From NCBI GenBank assembly GCA_026692885.1, contig JAPLNJ010000110.1:1-32223 (forward strand): a stretch of DNA of 32,223 nt. Direction: 5' to 3'. Positions 31,001 to 32,223 of this stretch are shown in pieces (within the stretch, counting starts at the first letter, position 1; every line of letters begins with the position of its first letter). Made by a program: the position numbers and the translations under genes. The notes beneath the pieces were generated by a model, which was given only the letters and a program-made list of their open reading frames with translations, had not been told where the DNA came from and ran no database searches. Origin of the DNA: Planctomycetota bacterium. Its GTDB lineage: Bacteria > Planctomycetota > Planctomycetia > Pirellulales > Pirellulaceae.

Positions 31001-32223
31001 CGTGGTCGTTTGGAACGTCACCCCCCTGACGCTTGCCAACCGCATCCAGACGGCGCTCAATGCGTTGTTCGGCGCCGGTAATACGACCGTGGCGTCGCTT
31101 ACGGCCACGGACTATACGCTGACGTTCCAGGGTAACCTGGGCGGGGCCAATCTGCGGGCGGTGACGACGGACAGCACCAACCTGCTGGGCGGGGTGGTGA
31201 CTGTGAGCACCAACGCCAACGGTGTTGGGAATGAGGTGCAAACGCTGACCCCGTTCGGTACCAGCGGCGGCACGTTCACGCTTTCCTACGGCGGGGTGTT
31301 TGGCACGACCGTGCTGACCTACGATACGACGGCCCTCACGCCGACCGCGGCCCAGGTGCTTGCGCATCTGAATTCGATCCCGGCCTTGAACGGGAATGTC
31401 ACCGTCCTGGGGGCCGGAGCGGGGCCGTTTACCGTGGTGTTCCGCAACGTCCTGGCCGGCACGAATGTCAATCCCTTGGGGTGGTTAAGCACCGCTGGAA
31501 CGGCGGTGGCTGTCGGCACCCTGGCCACTGGCGGCAACTTCAGTGGTTACGCTTCGGCGTCGGCGGTCGTGGACGTTCTGGATGCTGCGGCGCACCTGGA
31601 TGCCAGGCTCACGGCCAGTACGATCAGCTTCACCTCCAACGAGGTTCAGCAATTGACATTCGGCGCCGGGGTGAATGGCGGCACGTTTACGATCACGTAC
31701 GACGGCAACACCAGCGCGAACATCGATTGGAGCGTGAACTCCCTCACGCTCGCCAACCGCATCCAGACGGCACTCGATGCAATATTCGGCGCCGGCAATA
31801 CGAGCGTGGCATCGCTGTCGGCCACGAATTACAGGATCGCGTTTCAGGGTAATCTGGGCGGTGCCAATCTGCTTGCGGTGACGACGAATAGCGCCAACCT
31901 GACAGGCGGGGTGGTGGCTGCGAGCACCATCGCCAACGGTTTCGGGAATGAGGTGCAAACGCTGACTCTGAGCGGTGTCAGCGGCGGCACGGTCACGCTC
32001 TCCTACGGCTGGGTGCTTGGCACAACACCGCTGATCTATGATACGATCGCCCGGACGCCGACTGCGGCCCAGGTGCTCGCGCATCTGAATTCGATCCCGG
32101 CCTTGAACGGGAATGTCACCGTCCTGGGGACCGCAGCAGGGCCGTTCACCGTAGTGTTCCGAAACATCCTGGCCAGCACGAATATCACGCCTCTGGCGGC
32201 GTCGGGCAGCGGTGGGACGGCGG
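25068..32223 (+). CDS. Out-of-frame continuation of the same giant gene (3' partial): WHPTMRR, Calx-beta and NEVQ modules
   Basis: A frame one base out of phase with the preceding CDS stays open for 2385 codons to the window end. I translated it through and met no stop. It has no plausible start of its own: the first in-frame ATG (25503) is mid-domain and has no ribosome binding site. Content in order: a segment starting IGFQGYTTLDD; a beta-rich repeat like those at 14582-15542; a propeller-like stretch (GTLYGVTSAGEF); the WHPTMRR...EGFYIDD module (26553-27632); a DGxxFTI module (27891-28136); then Calx-beta-like domains from about 28179, several interrupted by a PPC-like domain or NEVQ modules. 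The domain order continues logically from the previous CDS, so both are one ancestral gene of more than 6600 codons. Whether it is expressed is unknown; without frame restoration it would be an untranslated 3' remnant. Confidence 0.85.
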   Translation, partial: MGFQGYTTLDDPSVSTTAALVGPTVVEPVETAGIFDISNEISLATNVRPFNLGDVVLYVSSNSGDRLYTANAYQGGSAVTLVTDDLAPGNSPNLFQDIVFRSDATLSGYRRLDNDGANAGAVTVIDPGTGALGADSPDLIADRNTMPQNIYADNQATTTDYVDALTYERTGYDGNANVPVYALYYAVREADVATFDTVNSPLAINSKLYRANPADGTADRHQNTPFGVKGDIQLPGVTKATSSIFVFGNDGNANSATIQIEAKEAGLNGNGIRINFFGSNQGLQVTSSLAARTITVRLNVNNTGGVTNTAQQIVDAINGEDNARRMVTAGTANNSNLVEPGDNLLGGTYITAGGVGTPLKGYVTGLAFADLGYVLGLPFAGTLYGVTSAGEFLTIDKSTGQVTNYVDLSLVLPDSSLQGLTVGPQNVASFDAQGVASPSYYKNMLFAVSANGYLVALNTSGVLQTVFDSNGDGLADATHSQIESAGGFSGLTGLTGLAFSPLDFNLWHPTMRRGDSDTIGNIAPGATAADIAGHGINQAFDLSRTPSLESRLIDVTSAGTGTTVDIASQWENEGGASFYFGLEDSVTPTGITDFLQYYSQEPVTGSTQTAGQYGVANYQAQRDLTSSAAVGNNYNLPGGALGSLVSGAFSLDGYSAGDKPTLYFNYFLDTENAQGTSQSTAPFESVNAFRDSARAFISKDGGITWELIATNNSELSAGNVSTLDAELPRFISDSATEGLASTPAWSVPMQRQQVQELFDNSGSWRQARVDLSNYAGADKLMLRFDFSTAGSMNDLSLGFVEDANGDGVVSTSDFGEFSYLGTQHKPVRNLDNAHEGFYIDDIIVGFSERGEMVTQAVANDTGFRDLSTTARTTNTDPFAYPEQLTGTYQLEIRRSQESAVQDPVSGFLSITPYAPLNVTGVLDTNARLATGYTLVAPPGSDLQDGTQFTIIGRTTQVFEFDSDGLVAEGHIPVPFSSGLPDNAVALNVRNAVNGLADFGVTALMANPDTDRVDLIGAKNVLGSVPLNLTVTIAASALFATVPTIAENGGLIAATVTREGDLSQPLVVTLSAVVNPDDVAFRVGGVLVTQVTIPAGAASVTFDIVGVDDLIAEGTQTAVIQAFALGFTSVTDTVDVLDDETPALTISIAPGSVSETDATGAAVATITRNTPTDRDLTVTLASLDPSEVLIYGTIMGSGQITEEESSNDTILSPQTVASQWSLAYDVNIGDKTNSNTSTTIPHVTISGTGDGSYDYYAFTVTAANSRGIFDIDQTSGPLTLASLDLYDGLGNPLSFAYYQMPTDPGSADYYAGAGFTYDALLEYTFPAPGTYIIRVSEYGSTVPVGSSYQLHLSVENMTATTTGGAVQQQVTFPAGSNTITVKLVPVQDFLVDGNQTAAVVAFAPGWSSVQAPVAVRDSGYTQALGLTINTPTIYEQAAEGPVSTTATVTRSIRRNEIQQLTFDSTVNGGSFTLTYDGNTSANIFWSVDSVTLANHIQTALNGLFGAGNTIVASLSPTAYTIMFQHGLANANLQALTANSTNLQSATVLPATVLPSTVQDGAGHEVQQLTVSGFSDSFTLSYNGEPATLANNATYTTLTAADVQAQLNTIPTLAANVDVIGAAGGPFTIVFQNALAGVNAVPLVATVTGVGTTAVVATIADGGLNNEIQQLNVSGFSDSFRLSYNGVPATLANNAPYTTLTAADVQTQLNTIPTLAANVAVTGAAGGPFTIVFQNALAGVDALPLVAAVTGVGTTAVVTTIADGVGVPQNAWVVTLVSTDTSEATLPASVTIPAGLAAVSFTITAFDDGYGQGVSGPNHTFPIAAYIAGIRSANATLTVVDSSANPPAPPYDQEIQVLFGTSATTAIAEDTSRGTVPTSAIARLQIPSVTAIGLNANITFDPTQVTLNGNATGTLSMTIPAGQSVSANITVAPVNPRLTVGDRTVLLTPVLTGSNEVQQLTFGAGVNGGSFTISYDGNTSVVVWNVTPLTLANRIQTALNALFGAGNTTVASLTATDYTLTFQGNLGGANLRAVTTDSTNLLGGVVTVSTNANGVGNEVQTLTPFGTSGGTFTLSYGGVFGTTVLTYDTTALTPTAAQVLAHLNSIPALNGNVTVLGAGAGPFTVVFRNVLAGTNVNPLGWLSTAGTAVAVGTLATGGNFSGYASASAVVDVLDAAAHLDARLTASTISFTSNEVQQLTFGAGVNGGTFTITYDGNTSANIDWSVNSLTLANRIQTALDAIFGAGNTSVASLSATNYRIAFQGNLGGANLLAVTTNSANLTGGVVAASTIANGFGNEVQTLTLSGVSGGTVTLSYGWVLGTTPLIYDTIARTPTAAQVLAHLNSIPALNGNVTVLGTAAGPFTVVFRNILASTNITPLAASGSGGTA
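26553..27632 (+). other. Second copy of the 'WHPTMRR ... EGFYIDD' module
   Basis: It opens GLAFSPLDFNLWHPTMRR, passes YFNYFLDTENAQG, FRDSARAFISKDGGITWE, WRQARVDLSNYAG and LRFDFSTAG, and ends EGFYIDDIIVGFSERGEM. It matches 613-1530 over its whole length, with extra residues mainly in the loops. It supports paralogy of the two giant genes. Confidence 0.85.
27891..28136 (+). other. Uninterrupted DGxxFTI module
   Basis: The stretch has LQDGTQFTIIG, QVFEFDSDG, a helix (VALNVRNAVNG) and VDLIGAKNV in sequence, and lacks any insert. It is the reference for the interrupted copy at 20246-20830 and for the two copies within the GEVED insert at 4312-4980. Confidence 0.65.
28179..31637 (+). other. Series of Calx-beta-like domains, most interrupted by other modules
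   Basis: The first (28179-28490) is intact: PTIAENGG, VTREGDLSQPLVVTLS, VTIPAGAASVTFDIVGVDD and DTVDVLDDE. The second splits after LDPSEVL (28631) around a PPC-like domain and resumes VTFPAGSNTITVKLVPVQD. The third splits after TVTRSIRR (29426) around three NEVQ modules and resumes WVVTLVSTDTSEATL (30375). The fourth splits after LLTPVLTGS (30923) and resumes FSGYASASAVVDVLD (31539). Calx-beta domains bind calcium in other proteins; whether these do is unknown. Confidence 0.7.
29427..30368 (+). repeat. Three NEVQ modules, the last two nearly identical
   Basis: Modules start at 29427 (NEIQQLTFDS, type a), 29751 (HEVQQLTVSG, type b) and 30057 (NEIQQLNVSG, type b). The last two are the same length (306 bp) and differ at about 20 positions by my count, so they are a recent tandem duplication. 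They lie between the two halves of a Calx-beta-like domain. Confidence 0.85.
30924..32223 (+). repeat. Two a/b pairs of NEVQ modules (duplicated pair, cut by window edge)
   Basis: Modules start at 30924, 31230, 31638 and 31947. The first pair and the second pair match in order and wording (NEVQQLTFGAGVNGG then NEVQTLT; later HLNSIPALNGNVTVLG in both type b copies). About 100 bases of Calx-beta-like linker separate the pairs. The last module runs out of the window. Confidence 0.85.

Noticed and set aside
25503..32223. Independent gene starting at ATG 25503
   Set aside because: No ribosome binding site precedes it, the start is mid-domain, and family-like coding sequence extends upstream to about 25068.

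Overview
The window is about 62% G+C by eye and is almost entirely filled by two giant plus-strand genes for modular surface or secreted proteins. It very probably comes from a planctomycete (Pirellulales-like). The reasons are the basic N-terminus followed by an LEQLEQR motif, a GEVED domain, a planctomycete-style dockerin near the C-terminus of the first protein, and long tandem cadherin-like arrays.

Layout. (1) Positions 1-11019: the 3' part of a giant gene (at least 3672 codons, start outside the window). Its order is two NEVQ-like modules, a conserved 'WHPTMRR...EGFYIDD' module, a jelly-roll-like segment, a right-handed beta-helix, an Ig-like domain, a GEVED domain interrupted by extra modules, six long and seven short cadherin-like repeats, a type I dockerin and a short C-terminal tail. 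(2) Positions 11020-12268: a 1.25 kb intergenic region with no convincing gene. It holds a 24-bp-stem hairpin, a 35-bp-stem hairpin framed by inverted repeats (MITE-like), a 16-bp-stem inverted repeat and three 42-bp tandem repeats. (3) Positions 12269-25099: the 5' part of a second giant gene. It encodes an LEQLEQR export-type N-terminus, a fungalysin propeptide with an M36 zinc peptidase, many beta-rich modules, a second and unrelated zinc peptidase of metzincin type, beta-helix and PPC-like domains. (4) Position 25068 to the window end: the same protein continues in another frame for 2385 codons with no stop (WHPTMRR module, Calx-beta-like domains, more NEVQ modules). The gene is therefore split by a frame change near 25070. 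A PPC domain loses its last strands exactly there, which points to an internal deletion (real or from assembly) rather than a single-base slip.

The most interesting signal is architectural. A module of about 100 residues that starts with Asn-Glu-Val/Ile-Gln (called NEVQ here) occurs about 19 times in the window. Many copies appear to sit inside other domains, with the host domain resuming after the module: PPC, Calx-beta (at least twice), a DGxxFTI module, a beta-helix and an Ig-like domain. At 20246-20830 the nesting seems two levels deep. Two neighbouring copies (29751-30056 and 30057-30362) differ at only about 20 of 306 bases, so expansion is recent. Other, unrelated modules interrupt the GEVED domain, the beta-helices and a third PPC domain in the same way. 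The two giant genes share the WHPTMRR module and are probably tandem paralogues. Their cellular role cannot be read from the sequence; an exported adhesive or matrix-type protein with proteolytic capacity is the most that can be inferred.
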